Positions 16,340 through 23,745 of a stretch of 23,745 nt of DNA are shown piece after piece. The DNA is from Thermoplasmata archaeon. Its GTDB lineage: Archaea > Thermoplasmatota > Thermoplasmata > Thermoplasmatales > Thermoplasmataceae. The translations under genes and the position numbers were made by a program. Below the pieces are notes generated by a model, which saw only the letters and a program-made list of their open reading frames with translations, did not search any database and was not told the origin of the DNA. Positions within the stretch are counted from its first letter, which is position 1; each line of letters begins with the position of its first letter. The stretch is from NCBI GenBank assembly GCA_021802165.1, contig JAKAAU010000001.1, forward strand, positions 1 through 23,745, in the 5' to 3' direction.

Positions 16340-16735
16340 ATGAAGACTAGAGTAAAGGAATTCAATGGAAAAAATATAGACCTAGACAAATTATCCAATG
16401 TTGTGGAACAGTATTTTGCTAATGAAAAGTTTAAAACACAGCTTGGCAAACACCCAAACGGTACTTTAATCCAGGCAACAAAGGAGGGGTTATTGAGAAG
16501 CATTGCAGGTATGGACCGTGCATATTCTATTACTATTTCAGGCACCCCTGATGACGCTAAGATTACTATTGGAATGGGAAAATGGTTACAGGATTTAGGT
16601 GTAGCAGCTATAGAAAGTTTTCTTCTGACTCCTGAACTTGCTTTTTTTGAGGTTCCGGAATCACTCTGGAGTTTTGAAATAGAAGATAAATTCTGGAAAT
16701 ATATAGAAAACCAGATCGACCTTGGCATACAATAA
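16340..16735 (+). CDS. conserved-looking hypothetical protein
   Basis: 131 aa, soluble. The features are a basic N-terminal part with a helix around VVEQYFANEKF, a strand-turn stretch (RAYSITISGTPDDAKITIGMG), a helix KWLQDLGVAAIESFL (82-96), and an end SLWSFEIEDKFWKYIENQI with several Trp. Proteins with a KITIGxGxWxQxLxxxAIE pattern seem to recur as uncharacterised proteins in archaea and bacteria, but this is from memory and no function is known to me. Start at ATG 16340 is supported by the TATA box. Gene-like composition and clean spacing make it a real gene. It precedes rmuC by 49 bases, which has its own TATA-like element. Confidence 0.7.
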   Translation: MKTRVKEFNGKNIDLDKLSNVVEQYFANEKFKTQLGKHPNGTLIQATKEGLLRSIAGMDRAYSITISGTPDDAKITIGMGKWLQDLGVAAIESFLLTPELAFFEVPESLWSFEIEDKFWKYIENQIDLGIQ

Positions 16736-16784
16736 TATTAATTTGTATGACAAATTTATTTTATATGTTTAATATATAGTATTT

Positions 16785-17936
16785 ATGGATTTCTCAGGAC
16801 TTATAGATGCAATAATCGGATTTATTACTGGAATTGCTGTAGGTATAATTTTATATTATCTAATTTCAAGAAAGTTGTATACCGATATGGAGAACAGGTT
16901 AAAATCATCTATGCATGATTTTATGGAAGCCGAAAACAGGAATCTGCTCAATACAAGTACCATTGCCTTTAAGAATGCGCTGGAAACAGAGAGATCAGAT
17001 AGAGAGAATACAGGACTTCGGTTAAATGGTCTTATAGACCCACTCAAAGATTCACTGCAAAAATATCAGAGTTATATAGAAAGTGTTGAGAATGAGAGGA
17101 AGTCAGAAACTGGTGCATTAAAGGACAACCTTGATAGTTTATCGAAGAAAATTACTGACCTGGAACATGATACTATAAAACTATCCGGGGCGCTAAAAAA
17201 TCCATCAATAAGAGGTAAATGGGGAGAGATAACATTGAGAAGAACTGTAGAAATAGCGGGTATGATACCCTACTGTGACTTTAAAGAACAGGCAGTATCA
17301 GAGGATAAATCCAAACCTGATATGATTATAAAATTGCCGAACAAAAGATATATAGTGGTTGATTCGAAGGTTCCTCTGAGTGGTTTTTTTGAAAGTCAAG
17401 GTGATGTTAATAACTCGGATGAGATAGACCGGTATCTCGCAAATTTCAATGGTCATATAAAGGACCTAGCGTCAAAAAAATACTGGGAAAAATTTGATGG
17501 CTCTGTAGATTTTGTAGTAATGTTTCTTCCAATGGAATCGCTGTTGAGTACCGTAATGTCCACCAGACCTGAATTAATAGAAGATGCCATATCAAAAAGA
17601 GTTATTGTTGCCACACCTGTAACGCTCATATCATTATTATTAACAATCCATATGGGGTGGAAGGATGTTAATACCGCGGAAAATTTCAATGAACTTACCG
17701 TTAAAATAAAAGATTTTTACAGCAATATTGAAACTTTTGTTAGCGATTTCAATGATACATCAAAAAATCTTTCTCATTCCATTGAGTCATTTAATAAACT
17801 TACAGGGGATTTACAGAAAAAACTGGAACCCGTTATAGAGGATATAATAAAAACTGATATGGTGACAACTAAAAATACTATAAATTTGAAGGGCGTGGAA
17901 CAGAAACCCGGAGAGATAGATAATCATCTGAAGTGA
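16785..17936 (+). CDS. rmuC: RmuC family protein (DNA recombination, PD-(D/E)XK fold)
   Basis: 383 aa. An N-terminal membrane helix (about 7-27), a coiled coil (about 32-135), then the RmuC domain with the hallmark LKNPSIRGKWGEITLRR (137-153) and the nuclease-like core KPDMIIKLPN and VVDSKVPL (Asp179, Asp193, Lys195). A second short coiled coil follows at about 320-365. Bacterial RmuC limits recombination at short inverted repeats; the biochemical activity is poorly defined. The length is a little under the usual 400-500. A TATA-like TTTATTTTATATG about 25-35 bases upstream supports ATG 16785. The 3' end overlaps the convergent DUF357 gene by 13 bases. Confidence 0.9.
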   Translation: MDFSGLIDAIIGFITGIAVGIILYYLISRKLYTDMENRLKSSMHDFMEAENRNLLNTSTIAFKNALETERSDRENTGLRLNGLIDPLKDSLQKYQSYIESVENERKSETGALKDNLDSLSKKITDLEHDTIKLSGALKNPSIRGKWGEITLRRTVEIAGMIPYCDFKEQAVSEDKSKPDMIIKLPNKRYIVVDSKVPLSGFFESQGDVNNSDEIDRYLANFNGHIKDLASKKYWEKFDGSVDFVVMFLPMESLLSTVMSTRPELIEDAISKRVIVATPVTLISLLLTIHMGWKDVNTAENFNELTVKIKDFYSNIETFVSDFNDTSKNLSHSIESFNKLTGDLQKKLEPVIEDIIKTDMVTTKNTINLKGVEQKPGEIDNHLK

Positions 17937-18208
17937 GTGAAAAGCCTGTGATCTGATTCACCATCGAATAAACCTATTCTTATGGCAGAATCAATCCATC
18001 CATATGAATAATTCAATGAAGCGAACGCATTGATCAGATCGTTTTTATCATAGAAATACCTTGCATCATTATAGTAATTCATTATCATATCCATGTGGTC
18101 CTTTGCAATTCCATAAAGGTATGAATCAACAGGAACGCTTATATGAATTTTCTTCAATGCAGATTGCTCTATTTCAAAATATCTTTCCACTTTTTCCTTT
18201 AGGTCCAT
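17924..18208 (-). CDS. DUF357 family archaeal protein
   Basis: 94 aa, all helical. The DUF357 pattern is clear: an amphipathic start (KVERYFEIEQSALKKI), then HMDMIMNYYNDARYFYDKND, then AFASLNYSYGWIDSAIRIGLFD near the end. This family is confined to archaea and has no known function. The frame is open up to 18250, but a TATA box at 18226-18240 is centred 25 bases before the ATG at 18208 and the family alignment begins there, so MDLKEKVER is taken as the start. It overlaps rmuC tail to tail and lies downstream of aIF2-gamma on the same strand. Confidence 0.9.
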   Translation of the reverse strand: MDLKEKVERYFEIEQSALKKIHISVPVDSYLYGIAKDHMDMIMNYYNDARYFYDKNDLINAFASLNYSYGWIDSAIRIGLFDGESDHRLFTHFR

Positions 18209-18225
18209 TAAAATATATATTGCAA

Positions 18226-18240
18226 TTAAATATATATTTA
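18226..18240 (-). promoter_or_regulatory. TATA box of the DUF357 gene
   Basis: TAAATATATATTTAA on the minus strand, nearly palindromic, centred 25 bases before ATG 18208. It decides the start against the longer open frame. Confidence 0.55.
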
Positions 18241-18298
18241 TATGAGTCAACAGTTATATTTTTACAGGATGATATGGTGATAACTCTGCTACAATAAT

Positions 18299-19516
18299 TT
18301 ATATGCTTAAAATTGACCCGTATCCGATGAGACGCCATCTGTTTGATATGCGCCTGCCTATTGCCATACGGTCGTTAATATTCGCGGCAACAGGATATTT
18401 TAATGCCACATTTACCTTATTATCCTTTATGGATGTTACTGAGCCTATTGTATTTGCTGTTCCAACTGTAAGCATTATTATTTCATTTGGCTTCAATGGC
18501 TCAACGTTGACCTCCTCGTCAAAACCGACAACCCTGTTAAGTAAATGTATATCCATTTCAAGATTGAACACTGTTTTCGGGACATGATCTTTTAATCCCA
18601 CTATTCTACCGGTAAAGGAATCTCCCTTAGTCAGGAATGGATCAAGTTCGGTTCCGACCGCTGCCAGACCTCCAGGAACTATGGATTTGTAAGAAGATGA
18701 ACCAGCCATCAATGATGTTATCTTTGTTGTGACGTTTTCCCAGACTGTTTTATTTCCCTTTGTACTCTGAACTCCTGGAGAAATTTCTATTTCATCTCCA
18801 ACCTTTAATTTTCCTCGTATGAGAGCGCCACCCAGAACGCCACCTTTTAAATCTGAAGGTTTTGTACCTGGCTTATTGATGTCGAAAGATCGAGCTATGT
18901 ACATCATCGGCGTATCATCTTCCTTGAATTCCGGTGTTTTTATTATTTTCTCTATGGCCTCCAGAACTATGTCTATATTGGTATTATGATATGCACTTAC
19001 CGGGATTACGGGTGCATTCTCTGCTATGCTCCCCCTGAGAAAACTTTTAATTTCCCTGTAACTTTCCAGTGCCCTTTCTCTGGTCACAAGGTCTATTTTA
19101 TTTTGTACTACTATAATTTCCTTGATGCCCATAATTTCAAGTGCGGTTAAATGCTCCCTTGTCTGTGGCTGCGGGCATGCTTCATTGGCTGCTATCACAA
19201 GAATTGCTCCATTCATTATGGCGGAACCTGCAAGCATTGTTGCCATAAGTGTTTCATGGCCAGGGGCATCAACAATAGAAATTACCCTAGAAAGCCTGCA
19301 TTTATCAGAAATTTTTTTATTTGAATAAATCTCATTTCCCTTATCATCTGTACATTTGTATATAGGCGTATCCGCATATCCGAGCTTGATAGATATGCCT
19401 CGTTTAACTTCCTCTGAATGAACATCTGTTTTTTTGCCTGTAAGTGCAAATGTAAGAGTACTCTTCCCGTGATCAACATGGCCGACCATGCCAATGTTTA
19501 CAGATGGCTGTTCCAT
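18299..19516 (-). CDS. eif2g: translation initiation factor 2 subunit gamma
   Basis: 405 aa GTPase that, with aIF2 alpha, brings initiator tRNA to the small ribosomal subunit. G1 is GHVDHGKS (12-19), the switch I region RGISIKLGYAD (39-49) is the aIF2-gamma form, G3 is DAPGHE (83-88), G4 is NKID (139-142), and the C-terminal beta barrels are complete (ISPGVQ, GGLAAVGTELDP, NRVVG). The zinc ribbon between switch I and G3 is reduced: only Cys55 and Cys73 remain of the usual four. The start ATG shares its A with the TAA stop of the eS6 gene (TAATG), so the two are translationally coupled, an order common in archaea. Confidence 0.97.
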   Translation of the reverse strand: MEQPSVNIGMVGHVDHGKSTLTFALTGKKTDVHSEEVKRGISIKLGYADTPIYKCTDDKGNEIYSNKKISDKCRLSRVISIVDAPGHETLMATMLAGSAIMNGAILVIAANEACPQPQTREHLTALEIMGIKEIIVVQNKIDLVTRERALESYREIKSFLRGSIAENAPVIPVSAYHNTNIDIVLEAIEKIIKTPEFKEDDTPMMYIARSFDINKPGTKPSDLKGGVLGGALIRGKLKVGDEIEISPGVQSTKGNKTVWENVTTKITSLMAGSSSYKSIVPGGLAAVGTELDPFLTKGDSFTGRIVGLKDHVPKTVFNLEMDIHLLNRVVGFDEEVNVEPLKPNEIIMLTVGTANTIGSVTSIKDNKVNVALKYPVAANINDRMAIGRRISNRWRLIGYGSILSI

Positions 19517-19902
19517 TACTGTTCTCCCTTTTGCTCTTCTTCACCGGCATCAAGGGGTTTTGTTCCGTACTGTGTTACCACAAGGTTCAACTGTGATATG
19601 TCCGAACCTATTATATTACCTCTGAATGTAACTCTTTTTCTAATGCCGTTTTTACCTTTCCTGCCTGAATTGTAAGATACAAGTATTCTTTTTTTACCAG
19701 CTATAGATAAATCCTTTTTCATCGGAAATCCATCATTTGCACTTCCACCTGTAACTTTCAATTTGTATCCGGGCATTTCAAAAAATATGCCATCTATCTC
19801 TTCACCGATCTTTCTTCCGGCAAGGGAACCCAGAACATCCTCTGAAATTTCCTTTTTATACGTTTTACCGGTTTTCCTATCTGCAATTACTGCTACAACC
19901 AT
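19516..19902 (-). CDS. rps6e: small ribosomal subunit protein eS6
   Basis: 128 aa, within the usual archaeal length. The eS6 core shows as DRKTGKTYKKEI (8-19), GYKLKVTGGSANDGFPMKKD (45-64, the family's best conserved block), and then RKRVTFRGNIIGSDISQLNL. The C-terminal tail is acidic (EEEQKGEQ). Start at ATG 19902 is set by AAGGTG at 19909-19914 with 6-base spacing. A TATA-like AAATAAATAA lies just upstream. It is the first gene of the eS6 - aIF2-gamma unit. Confidence 0.96.
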   Translation of the reverse strand: MVVAVIADRKTGKTYKKEISEDVLGSLAGRKIGEEIDGIFFEMPGYKLKVTGGSANDGFPMKKDLSIAGKKRILVSYNSGRKGKNGIRKRVTFRGNIIGSDISQLNLVVTQYGTKPLDAGEEEQKGEQ

Positions 19903-20334
19903 GATTTACACCTTAAGCCTTATTTATTTCTAATCATCTAATTCACGGTAACTGCTTCCTGTAAAGCATTCGAAGTTATGTACATCTATAGCCATACAAT
20001 AGCTTATTACCACGTTTTTATCCTGCCGGGGAACTATTTATTATCATTATTGGACATGGTCCCCAGCATGATTTCAGCACGATGATGATAGATTTTATTT
20101 ACCCTTATGCTGAATTTATTCCACTGAAACTTATTTTTATAGCTCAACTAAACAGTACACTCTTCAGGAGAGTACCTTACCGTTTCAGATGTGAGCGATA
20201 CTGAATTATATATTGATATATAAGTTTATTTTTATTGAAGCCCCCGGCGGCATATGCTATATTTTACATCTATCTATATACTATATACAGTTATTTTAAC
20301 AGGAAATATTAGTTCAAATCATCTAGTTGAAATT
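19903..20334. other. 432-bp gene-free region with hairpins, possible RNA gene
   Basis: No convincing protein gene on either strand. Besides the eS6 leader it holds a hairpin at 20025-20067 (GCCGGGGAAC against GGTCCCCAGC, 8 of 10 pairs, 23-base loop), a short hairpin at 20155-20175 (GTAC-TCT stem with a 2-base bulge, loop CAGG), and a G+C-rich patch GCCCCCGGCGGC at 20240-20251 in A/T-rich surroundings. Candidate TATA elements flank that patch: GATATATAAG at 20215-20224 for plus and TATATAGTATATAG at 20272-20285 for minus. A structured non-coding RNA is possible. No known RNA (tRNA, 5S, SRP, RNase P) was recognised. Confidence 0.35.
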
Positions 20335-20886
20335 CTATTTTACATTGTTTGAAATCAGAAAATTTATTAAATTTTTAAGAGCCTTTCCCCGATGGGATAT
20401 TATATTTTTTTCTTCCACAGATAACTCAGCAAGTGTTCTATTATATCCGTCAGGAATGAATAGTGGATCATAACCGAATTTATTCTCCCCATTCTCTTTA
20501 TTCGCTATTTTTCCAGTGAGTATTCCTGTAAATTGGTAGATCTCATCATGTATCATTAAAGAAATTACAGTTTTGAAGTATGCTATAGACCCTGCTGACA
20601 ATGCAATTATTCTGGAATTGCCCAGAGTATCCTGCACATATGACGCGTACGGACCCGGAAATCCATTCAATTCCTCAATATATAAGCCAGTATCGTCTAT
20701 AAAGAATGGTTGCTCCATAGTATTAGATAATTTTAAACAACTGTCCCTACATATAATTTCATTATCTTCTGCCTGTATTTCTTCATATTTTTGTTTCTCC
20801 CATGAAACAGACAAACCATTTTTTTCAAAAGCACTGGCAACTTCAATGTATTTATGTTCGTTACTTGTTATGAATTTTAGCACCAT
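20335..20886 (-). CDS. rdgB: XTP/dITP diphosphatase (HAM1/RdgB family)
   Basis: 183 aa house-cleaning enzyme that hydrolyses non-canonical purine nucleoside triphosphates (XTP, dITP, ITP) to monophosphates and diphosphate in the cytoplasm. The family motifs are all present: TSNEHKYIE (7-15), FIDDTGLYIEELNGFPGPY (62-80, with the metal-binding/catalytic Asp64 and Asp65), KFGYDPLFIPDG and ISHRGKAL (163-170). Start at ATG 20886, with a TATA-like AATATAAAC roughly 25 bases upstream on minus. It follows the Kae1-Bud32 gene by 37 bases on the same strand, an association seen in other archaea. Confidence 0.95.
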   Translation of the reverse strand: MVLKFITSNEHKYIEVASAFEKNGLSVSWEKQKYEEIQAEDNEIICRDSCLKLSNTMEQPFFIDDTGLYIEELNGFPGPYASYVQDTLGNSRIIALSAGSIAYFKTVISLMIHDEIYQFTGILTGKIANKENGENKFGYDPLFIPDGYNRTLAELSVEEKNIISHRGKALKNLINFLISNNVK

Positions 20887-20923
20887 TGTATATCATTTCT
20901 TTATTAAAATTAGTTTATATTGT

Positions 20924-22522
20924 CTACACGTATCTTCTTCTCAATCTGATTTCATTTAGTGTATTCATTATTTCAGTGTAATTATTTGAGGCAATGCTGT
21001 AAGATTCCATGAAGTTATTTTCCAGTAAGGTGCTATAGCCTGAAAACAGGCTTTTAAATGATTCAGTAAGAAGAAATAGATCATCTGCCATGTCTTCAAT
21101 GTTGCAGTTAACAGAACCCATACTCGGGTCAAGGAGATAGATTAAATTTCCGGATATCATTATATTATTCGGGTTCAAATCCCCATGTGATAGAAATGCG
21201 TTGTGCAAAGTTGCTATTATAATTCCGAGGTTATGTATTATATCCAGATTGCTGCCGTTTTCTCTTATAAATTTATTAAGCGTTATACCATCAATTTTTT
21301 CCATTGTAAGCGAGAAATCATATTTATCAAAATCATAAATTATCGGCACATTTATTCCATTCTCTTTCATTTTATATAATAAATTGAATTCTGATCTGAT
21401 TCTTTCGTTTCTTATCCTCATATCCAATTTTCTGTTTCTATAATTTTTTTCTGTGCGTGTTTTTTGTATGGATTTTCTGCCATAAAATTTAGTTTCAACA
21501 ATGGAAGCCTCTGCTCCCCGATTATCATTAATTTCGATTTTACCTGATTTAATCCATGGAACAGTTACCTCATCTATTCTGAATTTCTGGTTTACTTTTG
21601 TATCCATTATATCCTGCCTCTGACCTGAAAGATACATCAACATGCCCGCCTGTGCAATCATGGCACCATTATCCATGCAGTATTTTTTATCAGTTAAATA
21701 TGCCTTATAACCTGAGGATAATGCCATTTCATAGACCATTTCTCTCAGCCGATCATTCCTTGCGACACCTCCTGCCAGTAGTATTTCCTTCTTGTCAGTA
21801 TAATAAAGTGCCCGCTCCAGAACCTCAACAAGCATTGCAAATGTTGTCTCCTGTACACTATAGCAAATATTTTCAGGTGATTCCCTGCCGATGAGATTTC
21901 TTGCAGCAGTGTATATTCCCGAAAATGATGTGTCCATTCCTTTAACAGAATAGGGAAGATTCAAAAGTTTATTACCCTTGGATGCCAGCTTTTCGATCAC
22001 AGGACCACCTGGAAATGGGATATTTATATCTCTAGCCAATTTGTCCAACATATTGCCTAGTCCAATATCCATGGTTTCTCCAAGCACTTTATATGAACAT
22101 TCTTCATGGGCAATAATTTGAGTATTTCCACCAGAAATATAAAGCATAATAGGGTCTTTTGCTCCTGAAAGTTTTCTACCTATCTCCACATGACCCAGTG
22201 GGTGGTTGACACCCATTACCGGAATATTATATTTTATGGAAAAAGCACGGGCCGCGGTAGCTACTACACGGAGACATGGCCCAAGTCCAGGACCCATGGA
22301 AAATGCCACAAGGTCTATCTGATCCGGGGTTATATTAGAGAGCTCAAAAGCTTCCTTCATAACAGGTATAATATTATCGGCATGGTGTATTGCCGCTTCT
22401 CTTGGATGTATACCTCCTTTCTCAGGTATATATGTAGAAGAATGATTGGACAATATGGAATTTTCATCAACAATTCCTGCACTCACAGTGTGGGCAGTTC
22501 CTTCCAGTCCCAGAACTTTCAT
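20924..22522 (-). CDS. Kae1-Bud32 fusion (tRNA t6A synthesis, KEOPS)
   Basis: 532 aa bifunctional protein. The Kae1 part (1-325) makes the threonylcarbamoyl transfer of tRNA t6A37: metal ligands His107 and His111 ([11 protein letters not shown]), Asp284 (CMDNGAM), and the nucleotide-binding segments LYISGGNTQ and [11 protein letters not shown]. The Bud32 part (about 333-532) is an atypical kinase/ATPase: Lys in [17 protein letters not shown], catalytic loop HGDLNPNNI (446-454, Asp448, Asn453), then LLDPSMG at 463-469 where Bud32 usually has a DFG-type motif (Asp465 kept, Phe-Gly changed). The fusion is known in several Euryarchaeota. Start at ATG 22522, with A/T-rich TATA-like sequence about 25 bases upstream. 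The remaining KEOPS genes are not in the window. Confidence 0.95.
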   Translation of the reverse strand: MKVLGLEGTAHTVSAGIVDENSILSNHSSTYIPEKGGIHPREAAIHHADNIIPVMKEAFELSNITPDQIDLVAFSMGPGLGPCLRVVATAARAFSIKYNIPVMGVNHPLGHVEIGRKLSGAKDPIMLYISGGNTQIIAHEECSYKVLGETMDIGLGNMLDKLARDINIPFPGGPVIEKLASKGNKLLNLPYSVKGMDTSFSGIYTAARNLIGRESPENICYSVQETTFAMLVEVLERALYYTDKKEILLAGGVARNDRLREMVYEMALSSGYKAYLTDKKYCMDNGAMIAQAGMLMYLSGQRQDIMDTKVNQKFRIDEVTVPWIKSGKIEINDNRGAEASIVETKFYGRKSIQKTRTEKNYRNRKLDMRIRNERIRSEFNLLYKMKENGINVPIIYDFDKYDFSLTMEKIDGITLNKFIRENGSNLDIIHNLGIIIATLHNAFLSHGDLNPNNIMISGNLIYLLDPSMGSVNCNIEDMADDLFLLTESFKSLFSGYSTLLENNFMESYSIASNNYTEIMNTLNEIRLRRRYV

Positions 22523-22612
22523 AGAACTCTATTACAGTATATTATTTTATTCTTAATGTTAAAAATGGTTAATTATATTAATAATTTAAAATTTTAAAAA
22601 GTATTATTGAGT

Positions 22613-22885
22613 TTAATCCTTGTATTTGATAGCGGATGATGCTCTGAATACAAATTTATCCTTGGCAGGAACCTTGATTTCTTCTCTAGTTTTTGGATTC
22701 CTTGCAACCCTTTCTTTCTGTTCCTTTCTCTCGAAAATGCCGAAATCGGCCAGATTGACCTTCTTCCCTTCATTAACAGAGTCAACAGTCTCCTTCAGAA
22801 ATGCTGTTATTATCTCAGCTGTTTTCTTCTGGGTTGTATTAGTAGTGCTGGCAACTTTCTTGGACAATTCACTTATACCTACCAT
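22613..22885 (-). CDS. HTa, HU-like DNA-binding chromatin protein
   Basis: 90 aa, the HU-family protein that serves as the main chromatin protein of Thermoplasmatales in place of archaeal histones. The HU order is visible: dimer helices (ISELSKKVASTTNTTQKKTAEII and on), the turn VNLADFGIFERKE (43-55), and the DNA-binding beta arm ending in RNPKTREEIKVPA (62-74) with the conserved Arg-Asn-Pro tip. The gene was acquired from bacteria early in this lineage (known for the family). Start at ATG 22885, with GGTGA at 22890-22894 and a strong TATA box at 22911-22922. It is monocistronic or reads on towards the Kae1 gene, 90 bases away. Confidence 0.95.
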   Translation of the reverse strand: MVGISELSKKVASTTNTTQKKTAEIITAFLKETVDSVNEGKKVNLADFGIFERKEQKERVARNPKTREEIKVPAKDKFVFRASSAIKYKD

Positions 22886-22910
22886 TATTTCACCAATAGT
22901 TAATACAATT

Positions 22911-22922
22911 CGTTATATAAAA
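22911..22922 (-). promoter_or_regulatory. TATA box of the HTa gene
   Basis: TTTTATATAACG on minus, centred about 31 bases before ATG 22885. This leaves a leader of only a few bases, just enough for the GGTGA site. Confidence 0.55.
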
Positions 22923-23087
22923 ACTTTCCTACTATAAACCTATCAGAATCCCGTTTTTACAGGATAAGAGTTATTTTTGCTGCAAAAATATTCTTTTTTA
23001 ATATATCTCATAATTTATATAATGAAAAATTCTATTCTTTTGTATAATGATAAAAAAATTTTGACCATAGCCATAATACATTACCTA

Positions 23088-23101
23088 AAAATTATATATA
23101 G
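23088..23101 (+). promoter_or_regulatory. TATA box of the spermidine synthase gene
   Basis: AAAATTATATATAG region on plus, centred about 24 bases before ATG 23119, so a leaderless transcript is predicted. It supports this ATG as the start. Confidence 0.55.
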
Positions 23102-23118
23102 AGTAAATATAAACTCAC

Positions 23119-23745
23119 ATGAGATTAATAGAAAACTGGTTTTCAGAAAGGTACTCGGAGAACTTGCAACTTTCATTCAGAATAAAGGATCAGCTACTTT
23201 CCATAAAAACCGATTATCAGAGAATAGATCTTTTTGATACATATGATTTCGGTAAATTATTATCAATAGATGGTACGGTACAGCTCACAGAGAAAGATGA
23301 ATACATTTATCATGAAATGATAACCATGGTTCCTTACTATTTCAACTCAAGACCTGATAAGGTGCTTATTGTTGGCGGAGGAGATGGTGGGGCTGCAAGG
23401 CGTCTTGTTGACCTGGGAATTAAGGAAATAGTAAACGTGGAGATAGATGGCAATGTGGTTGAAGTTGCAAAAAAATATTTCCCTGATATTTCATCGTCTT
23501 TTAAGGAGAAAAATGTAAAATTGATAATAGGTGATGGAATAAAATATATAAAAGATAGTAAGGATAAATTCGACAGAATAATAATTGATTCTACCGATCC
23601 GGTTGGACCGGCAGAGGGATTATTCTCTGAGGAATTCTATAAGGATATTGAATCACATTTAACAGATAACGGAATAGTAGTTACACAATCCGGGTCGCCA
23701 TATTACCAGCCGACTGCGCTATCCATGGCATATCGTGGAATGTCA
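23119..23745 (+). CDS. speE: spermidine synthase (aminopropyltransferase), cut by the right edge
   Basis: The first 209 codons of a gene that runs off the window, starting [20 protein letters not shown]. It should transfer an aminopropyl group from decarboxylated S-adenosylmethionine to a polyamine or agmatine. The family core is complete: [21 protein letters not shown] (48-68) around the substrate site, the nucleotide-binding [15 protein letters not shown] (82-96), VEID (107-110), GDGIKYI (138-144), the active-site segment [16 protein letters not shown] (154-169), and YYQPTALSM (195-203). About 70-80 residues should be missing at the C-terminus. Which polyamine it uses cannot be told from this part. 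Confidence 0.95.
   Translation, partial: MRLIENWFSERYSENLQLSFRIKDQLLSIKTDYQRIDLFDTYDFGKLLSIDGTVQLTEKDEYIYHEMITMVPYYFNSRPDKVLIVGGGDGGAARRLVDLGIKEIVNVEIDGNVVEVAKKYFPDISSSFKEKNVKLIIGDGIKYIKDSKDKFDRIIIDSTDPVGPAEGLFSEEFYKDIESHLTDNGIVVTQSGSPYYQPTALSMAYRGMS

Noticed and set aside
16243..16350. 35-codon frame starting MFESIKLIAS upstream of the 131-aa gene
   Set aside because: It overlaps the promoter and start of the next gene, whose TATA box is at the leaderless distance. No family resemblance.
15529..16735. Genomic island inserted at tRNA-Lys
   Set aside because: Two unknown genes follow the tRNA, but there is no integrase, no repeat of the tRNA 3' end and no change in base composition.
19979..20086. 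35-codon frame on plus in the eS6-rdgB gap
   Set aside because: No ribosome binding site or TATA box, and it covers the strong hairpin at 20025-20067, which better explains the sequence.
20082..20127. Possible C/D box sRNA (ATGATGA at 20082-20088, CTGA at 20110-20113 and 20124-20127)
   Set aside because: The spacing from C box to the first CTGA is 21 bases, no C' box is present and there is no terminal stem. Too weak to call.
21171..21183. GGGTTCAAATCCC identical to the T-arm of tRNA-Lys (15580-15592)
   Set aside because: It lies inside the intact Bud32 coding sequence at its catalytic loop (codons for Asn-Pro-Asn), with no other tRNA parts around. A chance match, not an att site or tRNA fragment.
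22977..23237. Open frame of 86 codons at the right end on plus
   Set aside because: It overlaps the spermidine synthase start in another frame, the true gene has clear family motifs, and this frame shows no recognisable protein.

Overview
The window looks like chromosomal DNA of an acidophilic, AT-rich archaeon of the order Thermoplasmatales, most likely of the Ferroplasma/Acidiplasma type (genus is inference). The evidence is a bacterial-type HU homologue (HTa) in an otherwise archaeal gene set (eS6, aIF2-gamma, Kae1-Bud32 fusion, DUF357, DUF929), a sulfocyanin next to a fused CoxI/III oxidase, and archaeal promoters. Many first genes have a TATA box centred about 24-26 bases before the ATG and so should give leaderless mRNAs. 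Genes inside operons carry GGAGGTG-like ribosome binding sites instead.

Left part (1-5994, minus strand): the 5' piece of an unidentified gene lies at the edge. A six-gene respiratory operon reads leftward from a TATA box at 5984-5994: fused cytochrome oxidase I/III, a 75-aa one-helix protein, sulfocyanin (blue copper, TTG start overlapping the previous stop), CuA subunit II, haem O synthase (CtaB) and a metallo-beta-lactamase-fold protein with most zinc ligands lost. The oxidase core keeps all haem and CuB ligands and the D-channel Asp but has Met where the K-channel Lys should be.

Middle part (6000-13600): a DUF929-type membrane-anchored protein diverges from the oxidase operon. A run of small membrane proteins and a probable gene relic follow. 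Next comes a divergent pair: a 512-aa polytopic membrane protein with an SCQCEG motif on minus, and on plus a 737-aa polytopic protein with a NapH/NosR/CcoG-like iron-sulfur end, followed by haem A synthase (CtaA-like). An HTH_10 (Bat-like) regulator converges on ctaA. With CtaB in the oxidase operon, the window could supply haem B to haem O to haem A conversion for the oxidase. The CcoG-like protein and the CQC protein are candidates for copper/electron handling in oxidase assembly, which is a hypothesis.

Right part (13700-23745): an MFS transporter, a two-helix exported protein, tRNA-Lys(CTT), two small unknown genes, RmuC, DUF357, the eS6 - aIF2-gamma pair, a 432-bp gene-free stretch with hairpins, an XTP/dITP pyrophosphatase, the Kae1-Bud32 fusion, HTa, and a spermidine synthase cut by the right edge. 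This part is mostly housekeeping. No CRISPR array, intact insertion sequence or origin was seen.
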